A DNA stretch of 39,421 bases, from positions 1-39,421 of the forward strand of contig JAIPDL010000030.1 in assembly GCA_021737695.1 (NCBI GenBank). Direction: 5' to 3'. Below, piece after piece: positions 1-7,390 of this stretch. How positions within the stretch are numbered: the stretch's first letter is position 1; each line of letters starts with the position of its first letter. The stretch is from Desulfotignum sp. (GTDB taxonomy: Bacteria; Desulfobacterota; Desulfobacteria; Desulfobacterales; Desulfobacteraceae). The notes beneath the pieces were generated by a model, which worked only from the letters and a program-made list of their open reading frames with translations, did no database searches and had not been told where the DNA came from. Both the position numbers and the translations under genes were made by a program.

Positions 1-455
1 GGATCGATGCTGCCCGGGTTCACCAGCATGGTATACAGATGCACGGACCCGGCAAAAAACATGATGAAACCGGTCACGGCCTGGATATACCACAGGTTGG
101 TGTCCGTGTGTTTCATCATCTGCATCTGGTCTCTCATGATCCGGTGCTGGCGCCAGGAAATGGGAAATTTGCGCATCCCCAAAAGCGCATGAACGATAAA
201 CAGGGTGAACACCCCGGATACTGCGAAAAACACGGCAATGGGATACCCGTGCCCCGTGTCGGACAAAAACGCCAGCTCCATGGTCTTGGCCACGAAGTCG
301 AATGCGCCCTTGCCCAGAATGATACTGCCCACCAGAAGCATGTGCACCCACATGAACAGCCCCAGGATCAGGCCCGTGCCGCTCTGGGCCAGATCCAGCC
401 GGGCTGGCAGCCGGCTGCTTCTTGGTTTGTATTCCTCAATAATATAACTTTCCAA
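1..455 (-). CDS. frdC: Fumarate reductase/succinate dehydrogenase cytochrome b subunit (C-terminal end beyond window)
   Basis: Membrane anchor subunit of a Wolinella-type quinol:fumarate reductase/succinate dehydrogenase, carrying haem b and the quinone site in the cytoplasmic membrane. About 151 codons are visible and the frame runs off the window edge. Recognisable family stretches are RLDLAQSGTGLILGLFMWVH near the N-terminus, the HALLGMRKFPISWRQH segment and the GFIMFFAGSVHLYTM helix, with several His residues suited to haem ligation. I start it at a TTG (453-455), because an AGGAGGT Shine-Dalgarno lies about 5 bases upstream and no ATG is available in frame. It follows sucD by about 40 bp on the same strand, so it probably belongs to the sucCD operon; the catalytic subunits should lie outside the window. 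It would link succinate released during benzylsuccinate degradation to fumarate, the co-substrate of the glycyl radical enzyme. The family call is firm; the TTG start is inferred. Confidence 0.88.
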   Translation of the reverse strand, partial: MESYIIEEYKPRSSRLPARLDLAQSGTGLILGLFMWVHMLLVGSIILGKGAFDFVAKTMELAFLSDTGHGYPIAVFFAVSGVFTLFIVHALLGMRKFPISWRQHRIMRDQMQMMKHTDTNLWYIQAVTGFIMFFAGSVHLYTMLVNPGSID

Positions 456-496
456 TGGTAACCTCCTTTTATGGTCCAGGCCGACCCCGGGGTCAG

Positions 497-1363
497 CTAA
501 AATACCTCTTTGCAGATCTGTCCGATCCGTCCCAGATTTTCACACACATGAATGCCGTTTTCCTTGAACGCCTTGATTTTGGCGTCTCCGGTTCCGCTGG
601 ACCCGGAGATAATGGCGCCGGCATGTCCCATGCGGCGGCCCGGCGGGGCCGTGAGCCCGGCGATGAATCCCACCACGGGCTTGGTGACATGGGCCTTGAT
701 ATAGGCGGCGGCATCTTCTTCAGCACTGCCCCCGATCTCTCCCACCATCACCATGGCGTGGGTGTCCGGATCCGCTTCAAACGCGGACAGCACATCGATG
801 AAATTGGTGCCGTTCACGGGGTCCCCGCCGATGCCGATGCAGGTGGACTGGCCCATGCCGTTTTTGGTGAGCTGATCCACCACCTCATAGGTCAGGGTCC
901 CGGACCGGGACACCACACCCACATGGCCTTTTTTGTGAATCATACCCGGCATGATCCCGATTTTGCACTCTTCGGGCGTGATGATGCCCGGGCAGTTGGG
1001 ACCGATCAACCGGCATTTTCTGCTGCTTAAAAAATTTTTCACCTTGACCATGTCCAGGATGGGAATCCCCTCGGTGATGGCCACGATGAGCGACACCCCG
1101 GCATCAGCCGCCTCCATGATGGCATCGGCCCCGAAGGGCGGGGGCACGAAAATCAGTGAGGCATCGGCACCGGTTTCCTTGACGGCCCCGGCCACGGTAT
1201 TGAATACCGGGACCCCGTCCATTTTCTGTCCGCCCTTGCCCGGGGTGACCCCGGCCACGATCCGGGTCCCGTACGATATGCACTGTCTGGTATGGAAACT
1301 GCCTTCATTGCCGGTAATTCCCTGTACCAGTACTTTTGTATCTTTGTTGACAAATATACTCAC
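497..1363 (-). CDS. sucD: Succinyl-CoA synthetase alpha subunit
   Basis: Alpha subunit of the nucleotide-forming succinyl-CoA ligase (succinyl-CoA + NDP + Pi to succinate + NTP + CoA), cytoplasmic. The 288 residues are the usual length. The N-terminal CoA-binding Rossmann domain starts at [11 protein letters not shown] (residues 11-21), followed by GVTPGKGGQ. The phosphorylated histidine lies in RRMGHAGAI (His247). The beta subunit gene sits just upstream (14-bp gap) and a cytochrome b gene for fumarate reductase just downstream, so the three form a succinate module. In this context it can dispose of the succinyl-CoA left by the thiolase step of the bbs pathway, although the CoA-transferase also uses it. 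Base composition is GC-rich, like the rest of the left edge and unlike the aromatic cluster. Confidence 0.96.
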   Translation of the reverse strand: MSIFVNKDTKVLVQGITGNEGSFHTRQCISYGTRIVAGVTPGKGGQKMDGVPVFNTVAGAVKETGADASLIFVPPPFGADAIMEAADAGVSLIVAITEGIPILDMVKVKNFLSSRKCRLIGPNCPGIITPEECKIGIMPGMIHKKGHVGVVSRSGTLTYEVVDQLTKNGMGQSTCIGIGGDPVNGTNFIDVLSAFEADPDTHAMVMVGEIGGSAEEDAAAYIKAHVTKPVVGFIAGLTAPPGRRMGHAGAIISGSSGTGDAKIKAFKENGIHVCENLGRIGQICKEVF

Positions 1364-1377
1364 AACCCTTTTCTCCT

Positions 1378-2538
1378 TTAGTTCACTGCTGCTGCGATTT
1401 TCTCGGCCGCATCGGCCAGGTCTGATGCACTGGTCAGGTTCAGGTCACTGTCCGCCAGAATCTGCCGGCCTTCTTCCACGTTGGTGCCTTCCATGCGCAC
1501 CACCACAGGCACGGTGACGCCGGTCTTTTTGGCGGCTTCCACCACGCCTCTGGCAAACACGTCACACCTTAAGATCCCGCCGAAAATATTGATGAGCACT
1601 GCCTTGACTTTCGGATCCGCCAGAATGATGCGGAACGCGTTTTCCACCTGCTCGGCAGAGGCTCCGCCCCCCACATCCATGAAATTGGCAGGTGAGGCCC
1701 CGGCGTTCTTGATGATATCCATGGTGGCCATGGCCAGGCCGGCGCCGTTGACGATGTTGCCCACATTGCCGTCCAGGTTGATGTAATTAAGATTGTATGA
1801 CGAGGCTTCCACCTCCATGGGGTCTTCTTCGTCCAGATCCCTTAATTCCAGCAGATCCTTGTGCCGGAACAGGGCGTTGGAATCAAAATCCACCTTGGCG
1901 TCCAGGGCCATGACATTTCCCTCCGAGGTCAAAATCAATGGATTGATTTCCACAAGAGATACGTCGTATTTCACAAAAAAACGATACAGATTGAACAGCA
2001 ACCCATATAATTGTTTCATGGCAGGTGCCGGAAAACCCAGCTGGAATCCCACTTGCCGCATCTGATATCCCTGGATACCTATAAGTGGGTCCACAAACAC
2101 CCTGATAATCTTTTCTGGTGTCTTTGCAGCAACATTTTCAATATCGACCCCCCCAGCCTGGCTTGCCATAATCACTATTTTTTCAGTCTGTCTGTCAACC
2201 AACAGACTCAGATAAAACTCCTTATCAATACTCTGACCGGCTTCAATCAGTACTTTTCGGACGATTCTGCCTTCCGGTCCGGTTTGATCAGTGACCAGAC
2301 GCATTCCCAAAAACTGATCCACAATGGTCATCACCTGTTCGGAATTTGCCGCAAGTTTGACTCCACCGCCTTTACCGCGACCACCGGCATGGATCTGAGC
2401 TTTCACCACCACTGGATACTGACCGAGATCTTCAGCAACCTTGAGTGCCTCTTCTTTTGAAAATGCCACACCGCTTCTGGCAACCGGGACATTGAATGTT
2501 CGAAACAATTCCTTGGCCTGATATTCATGTATCTTCAT
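1378..2538 (-). CDS. sucC: Succinyl-CoA synthetase beta subunit
   Basis: Beta subunit of succinyl-CoA ligase, with an N-terminal ATP-grasp nucleotide domain and a C-terminal CoA-ligase domain. Its 386 residues match the family length. It begins [13 protein letters not shown], has the glycine-rich [12 protein letters not shown] stretch around residue 55 and ends with the conserved [15 protein letters not shown] segment. A Shine-Dalgarno-like AAGGAA precedes the ATG. It is first in the sucC-sucD-frdC unit. The protein looks intact, but base composition changes sharply inside the gene: the part from about 1380 to 1930 (C-terminal half) runs near 57-60% GC in sampled 60-base rows, while 1921-2280 (N-terminal half) runs near 37-50%. 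This may mean the gene is a recombinant between resident and incoming DNA. Confidence 0.95.
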   Translation of the reverse strand: MKIHEYQAKELFRTFNVPVARSGVAFSKEEALKVAEDLGQYPVVVKAQIHAGGRGKGGGVKLAANSEQVMTIVDQFLGMRLVTDQTGPEGRIVRKVLIEAGQSIDKEFYLSLLVDRQTEKIVIMASQAGGVDIENVAAKTPEKIIRVFVDPLIGIQGYQMRQVGFQLGFPAPAMKQLYGLLFNLYRFFVKYDVSLVEINPLILTSEGNVMALDAKVDFDSNALFRHKDLLELRDLDEEDPMEVEASSYNLNYINLDGNVGNIVNGAGLAMATMDIIKNAGASPANFMDVGGGASAEQVENAFRIILADPKVKAVLINIFGGILRCDVFARGVVEAAKKTGVTVPVVVRMEGTNVEEGRQILADSDLNLTSASDLADAAEKIAAAVN

Positions 2539-2606
2539 TCCGTTTCCTTTTTTATTTGAGGGATACGCAGGTTTAGCGTCTCATCCTCATTTATCAGAAT
2601 TTTGAC

Positions 2607-2635
2607 TATATACTTTTTTTACAGCAACTTTTCAA
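2607..2635 (-). promoter_or_regulatory. Candidate sigma70-type promoter for sucCD
   Basis: On the minus strand a TTGAAA box (2630-2635) and a TATATA box (2607-2612) are separated by exactly 17 bases, about 70 bp upstream of the sucC start codon. The surrounding 237 bp (2539-2775) is very AT-rich and holds no recognisable gene. In AT-rich DNA such matches also occur by chance, so this is a candidate only. Confidence 0.45.
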
Positions 2636-2775
2636 CATTTTATCAGAAATATAGACCTTGTTCTTGCAAAATCTGAATTAGATCCTAAAAATGATAAAAG
2701 ATTCGAAACATTTTTCAAAAAAACAGTCAAAAATTATTCGGAAACAGATAAAAATATATTAATTATTCTAATAAG

Positions 2776-4305
2776 TTAACAATATTTTTTCTTTAACACC
2801 CCCTTTCTCAACTTACCAGTTACAGTCTGCGGCATTGAATCAAGCAGTTGAGTGTATCCGGGTATTTTAAATCTGGCGACCTTACCGTCCAGATATTCAG
2901 CGACTTCCGAATGGGTTATTGTCTGGCCTTCAGAACAGACAATAAAGGCTTTTCCGGTTTCTCCCCATTTTTCACTGGGAACGCCCACAATGGCCACCTG
3001 CTCGATTTTAGGATGCTTTATCAATTCAGCTTCCACCTCAGCCGGATACACATTTTCCGCACCTGATCGATACATATCTTTCATCCGGTCCACAACATAC
3101 AGATAGCCATCCTCATCCATATATCCAAGGTCTCCGGTATGCAGCACGTCATCCACAATCGTGGCCCGTGTTTCCGCTGGCATATCCCAGTATTCTTTCA
3201 TCACATTGGGACCCCTAGCCATAATCTGACCGATTTCTCCGGGTTTGACCCTTTGCCCTTTTTCGTTCTGAATCCATAATTCCGTAAAAAAATTGGCCAA
3301 TCCGACAGATTTGTATTTCGATCGGGGTGCATGTTCTGGCATCAGGGCCATTGCGGAATTTTCGGTCTGGCCGAAGCCTGGAAGCAAATTCAAACCCTTT
3401 CTTGCCAGCTCATCATAAAGGGTCTGGGACGTTTTTTCTCCGCCTCCGTAGACGAACCGCACAGAACTTAAATCCACTTTATCCAGGACCCCTGAATTCA
3501 ACACAAAACGCATCATGGTACTGAGCCCAAACACAATGGTAGCGCTGTATCTCTCAATGTCCAAGGAAAATTTCTCCGGATCGAATCCGGACCGCATCAA
3601 CAAAGTCGCCCCCCTGCTCAAAGCTGGCGTGGAAACAGCGAAAAGACCGGCAGAATGACAAAGAGGTGCCTGCGATTGAACGATGTCCCCCTGTCGCATA
3701 TCTGTATAATTGATTATTTGAAAACATTTGAAATAGGTCTGACCATGGGTGATGACAGCGCCCTTGGGACTGCCGGTCACTCCCGAGGTAAACAGTATTG
3801 TCAGCGGATCATCCAAATCAATGATGCGTTCAGGAATTGGTTCATCAGCAGGATAATGGCTGATGACACCCCGGTAGTCTAAAGCCCAGGCAGGGCATTC
3901 ACCATCCATGGTCACGCACACGAAATTTTCCTCTTTCAAATCCAGGGAATCCCGTATGGGGTCGATATATTCTTTGAATTGATCATTAAATACCAACATG
4001 CTGCAATTGCACCGGTTAAGCTGGTATTTCAATTCCTGTGAAACAAGTCGGTAATTCATCGGGACAAAGATCAGGCCCAATTTTGCCGCCGCAAAATAGC
4101 ATGCCAGAAACTCAGGACCATTCAACAAGTCCACAGCAATCCGATCCCCTTTTTTCAATCCTTTTTCCGCAAAAAATTGGGCAACCCGGTTAGACTCCCG
4201 ATTCAGATCCCTGTATGTCAAAGGCGTGTCCTCATATATCAGGGCGATTTTATCCGGGCTAAACGCCTCACGCTTGCTCAAGATCTTTCCGATATTCCAT
4301 TTCAT
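2776..4305 (-). CDS. AMP-forming acyl-CoA synthetase/ligase
   Basis: ANL-superfamily enzyme that activates a carboxylic acid as acyl-AMP and transfers it to CoA; cytoplasmic. The 509 residues show the complete fold. The nucleotide loop is TILFTSGVTGSPKG (about 169-182; Val replaces the more common Thr in TSGTTG). Further motifs are GFGQTENSA, the TGD and YLYVVDRMKDM hinge region, and the C-terminal catalytic lysine in TVTGKLRKG (about Lys498). It overlaps the upstream fusion gene by 4 bases (ATGA), so it is translationally coupled to it. The bbs pathway already activates its substrate with the BbsEF CoA-transferase, so a ligase is not strictly required. It might activate a free aromatic or alkyl-succinic acid, or serve the neighbouring DUF4037/DUF4125 module. 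The substrate cannot be read from the sequence. Confidence 0.9.
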   Translation of the reverse strand: MKWNIGKILSKREAFSPDKIALIYEDTPLTYRDLNRESNRVAQFFAEKGLKKGDRIAVDLLNGPEFLACYFAAAKLGLIFVPMNYRLVSQELKYQLNRCNCSMLVFNDQFKEYIDPIRDSLDLKEENFVCVTMDGECPAWALDYRGVISHYPADEPIPERIIDLDDPLTILFTSGVTGSPKGAVITHGQTYFKCFQIINYTDMRQGDIVQSQAPLCHSAGLFAVSTPALSRGATLLMRSGFDPEKFSLDIERYSATIVFGLSTMMRFVLNSGVLDKVDLSSVRFVYGGGEKTSQTLYDELARKGLNLLPGFGQTENSAMALMPEHAPRSKYKSVGLANFFTELWIQNEKGQRVKPGEIGQIMARGPNVMKEYWDMPAETRATIVDDVLHTGDLGYMDEDGYLYVVDRMKDMYRSGAENVYPAEVEAELIKHPKIEQVAIVGVPSEKWGETGKAFIVCSEGQTITHSEVAEYLDGKVARFKIPGYTQLLDSMPQTVTGKLRKGVLKKKYC

Positions 4306-5516
4306 GGATTCACCTGTTTTTGCATAACTGCCTCTAATTTTTCAAGACTTTCCACCCCACTGTTTTCAGCCAGCCTGCGGAGCATTTCCATGGATAAGTT
4401 TTTTCCTTTATCAATGGCTTTCTTTACATGGTCGTAGTATTTTTCCAGTGTTTTGTTACCAAAAGTTTCAAGCTCACTGGCAAGATAAACTTTAAAATCA
4501 CTTCCGTCCTTAACCACGCTCCTATCCCGGCAGGTATGTCGATATACCACTGGATAAGCTGATTTTAGTTCTTCCTGCCATTTCTGTTCAATCTCGACAA
4601 TTTTTCCAATAAGCGGGCTCTTGTTTATTGGTGGAATCCTGTTGTCCATTCTGGCATATTTTTCATAAACGAGATTCCGATTATTTCTCTGGGCCATGAT
4701 TAAATCCCCGTAATAGGATTCCAACATGTCAAGGGACCAGAACGAATAGATACTTCCCCTGATCTTTTTGAATGCATCCGGTTGTTCCTGGCAGGGTGCG
4801 CTTGGCCCCCCATTGACCCTTTGAAACATGTTCAGTTCCATCTCAAGGATGCTTTTGATCAAAAACTTCCGGCTTTTTTTTAACACATCCATTTTATAGC
4901 TCCTTTTTTTCAGGTTGGACTTGTAGAATCCATACGTTTTTTCCATTCCCTGAACTAATGGGGTGGACTGAAAACCAAACTTCCGGTAAAGCCTGGTCCC
5001 TGAATAAATCTGATGCTGATCAATGGAGAAAGGCAAAGGAATCCCTTGCTTTTCAATGGTGGCAACGGACATCCGGACGATCCTGATCTTTTTTCCGGAA
5101 ATTTGCGCCAGTTTCTTCTCAGTTTGTATCTTATCAAACGCATAAAAAGCGTATTCCCCCAAGTTTGGCTGAGGGCCGTCCAGAGGGAGCATGGCAGAAT
5201 GGTCATAGACACTAATTGTGCTGACAAAGATATACTGACCGATAGTTCCGTTCATCAATTCCAGAACCATTTCCACATCCTCAGGCTTGTAGGCGCACAA
5301 ATCGATGACTACATCCCAAGTCCGGTAAGGCAAATCGTGCCGAACGGAGAAAGGATCCGTACGATCGCCGTATATTTCGTTGACCTCAGACAAATTCAAA
5401 GGAATATTATTACGGTTGAAGGTGTGAACCTGACCTTTTTTTTCCTGCAGCAGCCGATCAACCAAAGCACTTCCCGCAAAATAACTGCCCCCCAGGATCA
5501 GGATATTTCGGCTCAA
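4302..5516 (-). CDS. Shortened NAD-dependent epimerase-like domain fused to DUF4125
   Basis: A 404-residue two-part protein. Residues 1-200 resemble an NAD(P)-dependent epimerase/dehydratase: the glycine-rich ILILGGSYFAG loop (5-15), a YIFVSTISVYD strand (95-105), the YxxxK pair Tyr125/Lys129 in YAFDK, and the closing FGFQSTPLVQGMEKTYGFY segment typical of the end of such enzymes. Only about 30 residues separate the YxxxK region from that closing segment, where ordinary family members have roughly 100 more, so most of the substrate lobe is missing. Residues about 215-404 resemble DUF4125 (an ESYYGDLIMAQRNNRNLVYE-type segment, then an EIEQKWQEEL helix and LETFGNKTLEKYYDHV). It overlaps both neighbours by 4 bases. 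Function is unknown; the domain assignment is from memory of the families. Confidence 0.72.
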   Translation of the reverse strand: MSRNILILGGSYFAGSALVDRLLQEKKGQVHTFNRNNIPLNLSEVNEIYGDRTDPFSVRHDLPYRTWDVVIDLCAYKPEDVEMVLELMNGTIGQYIFVSTISVYDHSAMLPLDGPQPNLGEYAFYAFDKIQTEKKLAQISGKKIRIVRMSVATIEKQGIPLPFSIDQHQIYSGTRLYRKFGFQSTPLVQGMEKTYGFYKSNLKKRSYKMDVLKKSRKFLIKSILEMELNMFQRVNGGPSAPCQEQPDAFKKIRGSIYSFWSLDMLESYYGDLIMAQRNNRNLVYEKYARMDNRIPPINKSPLIGKIVEIEQKWQEELKSAYPVVYRHTCRDRSVVKDGSDFKVYLASELETFGNKTLEKYYDHVKKAIDKGKNLSMEMLRRLAENSGVESLEKLEAVMQKQVNP

Positions 5517-6439
5517 TGGTCCCCCCAGACATCGCTGTGTCGGAGCATGTCAGATGAAATCCTGCTCTGAACCGAAAGGCTGTGGTCCAGCAAAAAATCA
5601 CTGTTCGAATCACTGAGCCCCTGATTTTTCAATTCATTGATAACAGAAAGACTCAGACTTTCAACAATCGCTTGTTTATCCTCATCCTTTCGGTTACGCA
5701 TCAATGTGTTCACCTGATCATGGACAGCGGCCCCTAAGGCACCCAATTCCCTGGTTGCCCGGTGTTTCCATTTAAAAAATGGAGAATACCGGCGTTTCAG
5801 TAAAAAGACCAGCCCCATGAGGCCTGAACAGAAATCATGCAACGCATAGGCGGCAGCAAATATTTCCTTTCGCTTGGCACAGCGCATAAAATTGTACTGA
5901 CCCGATCTGGCACATGCAGCACACCGGCAAGCAATTTTGAACATCCGGACATCTTCTGGATAAAAATCCAACAGGATTTGACGAATCCGGGAGAATCGGC
6001 CCAGTGGGTCACTAAAAACATCTCCGCTGGTACAGGCGCAAAGAGATTCATCTGTCTGCCGAACCCACTGCAAAAGCGTTTCGGGCGCATGAGCCAGGCC
6101 GACAAATCGTTTGTAAAAGTCTGATGTCTTGAAAACGCCGACTTTCCCGTTGCTCAACGGCCCGGGTTTTCGGACGAATCCCATGAACATGCGGGGCAGT
6201 TGATCATAGGCTGACTGAAGGGGCTTACCAATTTCATCAAAATCGTTGTCATCCAGCCAAAGGCAGAATCCTGGCCCCCAGTCATGATCCCTGGAAATCG
6301 GGTCATCAAATCCCAGACATTCAGAGCCCTCACCAACCATGCCTGCGGCAATCCGGTGGCGAAAACCAGAAAACTCTTTGCTGATCATGGATGCACCATG
6401 GCGTTCAAAAAACCTCCGGCACAGTTCAAGCCCCTTCAT
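5513..6439 (-). CDS. DUF4037 family protein, nucleotidyltransferase-like
   Basis: A 308-residue protein that I recognise as DUF4037-type. Residues 35-57 hold the hallmark GEGSECLGFDDPISRDHDWG, which looks like a polymerase-beta-type nucleotidyltransferase site (G-S, then an acidic D-x-D pair), followed by GPGFCLWL. A cysteine-rich stretch CRCAACARSG lies in the middle. In other bacteria DUF4037 and DUF4125 proteins are often neighbours, which is what is seen here: this gene overlaps the DUF4125 fusion gene by 4 bases (ATGA). Its own start also overlaps the stop of a short open frame upstream, again as ATGA. No function is established to my knowledge; nucleotidyl transfer is an inference from the motif. 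Confidence 0.72.
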   Translation of the reverse strand: MKGLELCRRFFERHGASMISKEFSGFRHRIAAGMVGEGSECLGFDDPISRDHDWGPGFCLWLDDNDFDEIGKPLQSAYDQLPRMFMGFVRKPGPLSNGKVGVFKTSDFYKRFVGLAHAPETLLQWVRQTDESLCACTSGDVFSDPLGRFSRIRQILLDFYPEDVRMFKIACRCAACARSGQYNFMRCAKRKEIFAAAYALHDFCSGLMGLVFLLKRRYSPFFKWKHRATRELGALGAAVHDQVNTLMRNRKDEDKQAIVESLSLSVINELKNQGLSDSNSDFLLDHSLSVQSRISSDMLRHSDVWGDH

Positions 6440-6630
6440 GATCGCCTTTCACGACAATAATTGCTGATTATTTTTTCATCATAATGAAACACTCGCACTC
6501 CATCCAGACTATACACAGCATCTGCCTCCAGTTTTGTCACTAATTTTTCCGTGGTTTCAACTGTGAATCTATATAATGCGCCCCGAAAGCAGAACCTGTC
6601 GAATCTCTGCCACTGAAAACATTCGACAAG
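6436..6630 (-). pseudogene. Possible remnant of a coding sequence upstream of DUF4037
   Basis: A 64-codon stop-free frame (in-frame stop at 6631-6633) whose own TGA overlaps the DUF4037 start as ATGA, the same coupling seen between the following genes. It has no ATG; the only usual start is a GTG at 6538-6540, which would give 34 residues (ending FHYDEKIISNYCRERRS). The residue mix looks protein-like (LEADAVYSLDGVRVFHYDEK), but I do not recognise it. It could be the 3' end of a deleted gene, a short coupled leader peptide, or a chance frame. It fills most of the 225-bp gap between elbB and the DUF4037 gene. Confidence 0.3.
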
Positions 6631-6664
6631 TCAGATACCGATGGATCAGCATCAGACCTGTGCT

Positions 6665-7333
6665 CTATTGTGTCATTTCAATTACTTTTTCAACCAGTTT
6701 CTGGATTCCCTTGGCAACATCTGCAATGCCGGAGCCCAGCATATAAGCCGGGGTTGTTACGATGCTGTTTTTCGAGTCGACACAGATTTCGTCTACCTTG
6801 CACAAGGCATGTTTGACACCTAAGGCATTAAGGGCTTCAATCACTTCCGGCTCGCTCCCGATTGTCAATTCAGGAGACTTGTCCTTCAGAGCCATACCCA
6901 CTGTGACCGGTGAAATGCATAAAGCACCCAGTGGTTTTCCGACTTCAATCACCTTTTTCAGAAATGAGGACACGGACTCATTCACCTTTCCATGGGGGCC
7001 TTTAAAGGCAAAATCGCTTAAATTTTTAGCCGCTCCAAATCCACCAGGCAGGATTACAGCATCCAGCTCAGCTACATCCACCTCATCAATATTTCGAATC
7101 TGACCTCTGGCTATCCTTGCCGATTCAACCAGCACATTTCGAGTTTCCGACATCTCCTCCTGGGTCAAATGATTCACGACATGGGCCTGGGGAATGTCCG
7201 GCGCAAAACAGACCGCCTCAGCGTTGGACTGATCGATGAAAAAAAGGGTTAATACGGACTCATGGATTTCCGTTCCATCATACACACCACAACCTGAGAG
7301 CAATACACCTATTTTCTTTTTCTTTTTAGCCAT
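6665..7333 (-). CDS. elbB: ElbB-like glyoxalase III family protein (DJ-1/PfpI superfamily)
   Basis: A 222-residue protein closely resembling E. coli ElbB across its length: KKIGVLLSGCGVYDGTEIHE at the start, SNAEAVCFAPDIPQAHVVNH, ELDAVILPGGFGAAKNLSDF, GKPLGALCISP with the nucleophile-elbow cysteine, and IVTTPAYMLG near the end. ElbB-type proteins have been reported to have glyoxalase activity; their physiological role is unclear. A GGAGGAAGT ribosome site precedes the ATG. It follows the MmgE/PrpD gene by 57 bp on the same strand and looks like the last gene of the bbs-etf operon. Removal of a reactive aldehyde by-product is a possible role, but that is speculation. Confidence 0.85.
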   Translation of the reverse strand: MAKKKKKIGVLLSGCGVYDGTEIHESVLTLFFIDQSNAEAVCFAPDIPQAHVVNHLTQEEMSETRNVLVESARIARGQIRNIDEVDVAELDAVILPGGFGAAKNLSDFAFKGPHGKVNESVSSFLKKVIEVGKPLGALCISPVTVGMALKDKSPELTIGSEPEVIEALNALGVKHALCKVDEICVDSKNSIVTTPAYMLGSGIADVAKGIQKLVEKVIEMTQ

Positions 7334-7390
7334 ACTTCCTCCGTTTCATATTCGACTTCCATTATTTTGTGCCAGTACCATCAAATTTTA

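Noticed and set aside
455-1030. A 191-codon plus-strand frame opposite sucD
   Set aside because: Shadow of sucD, which has full-length family similarity and the catalytic His on the other strand.
6597-6628. Inverted repeat TGTCGAAT/ATTCGACA downstream of elbB as a terminator
   Set aside because: The stem is only 8 bp with a 16-base loop and no U-run follows in the direction of transcription.
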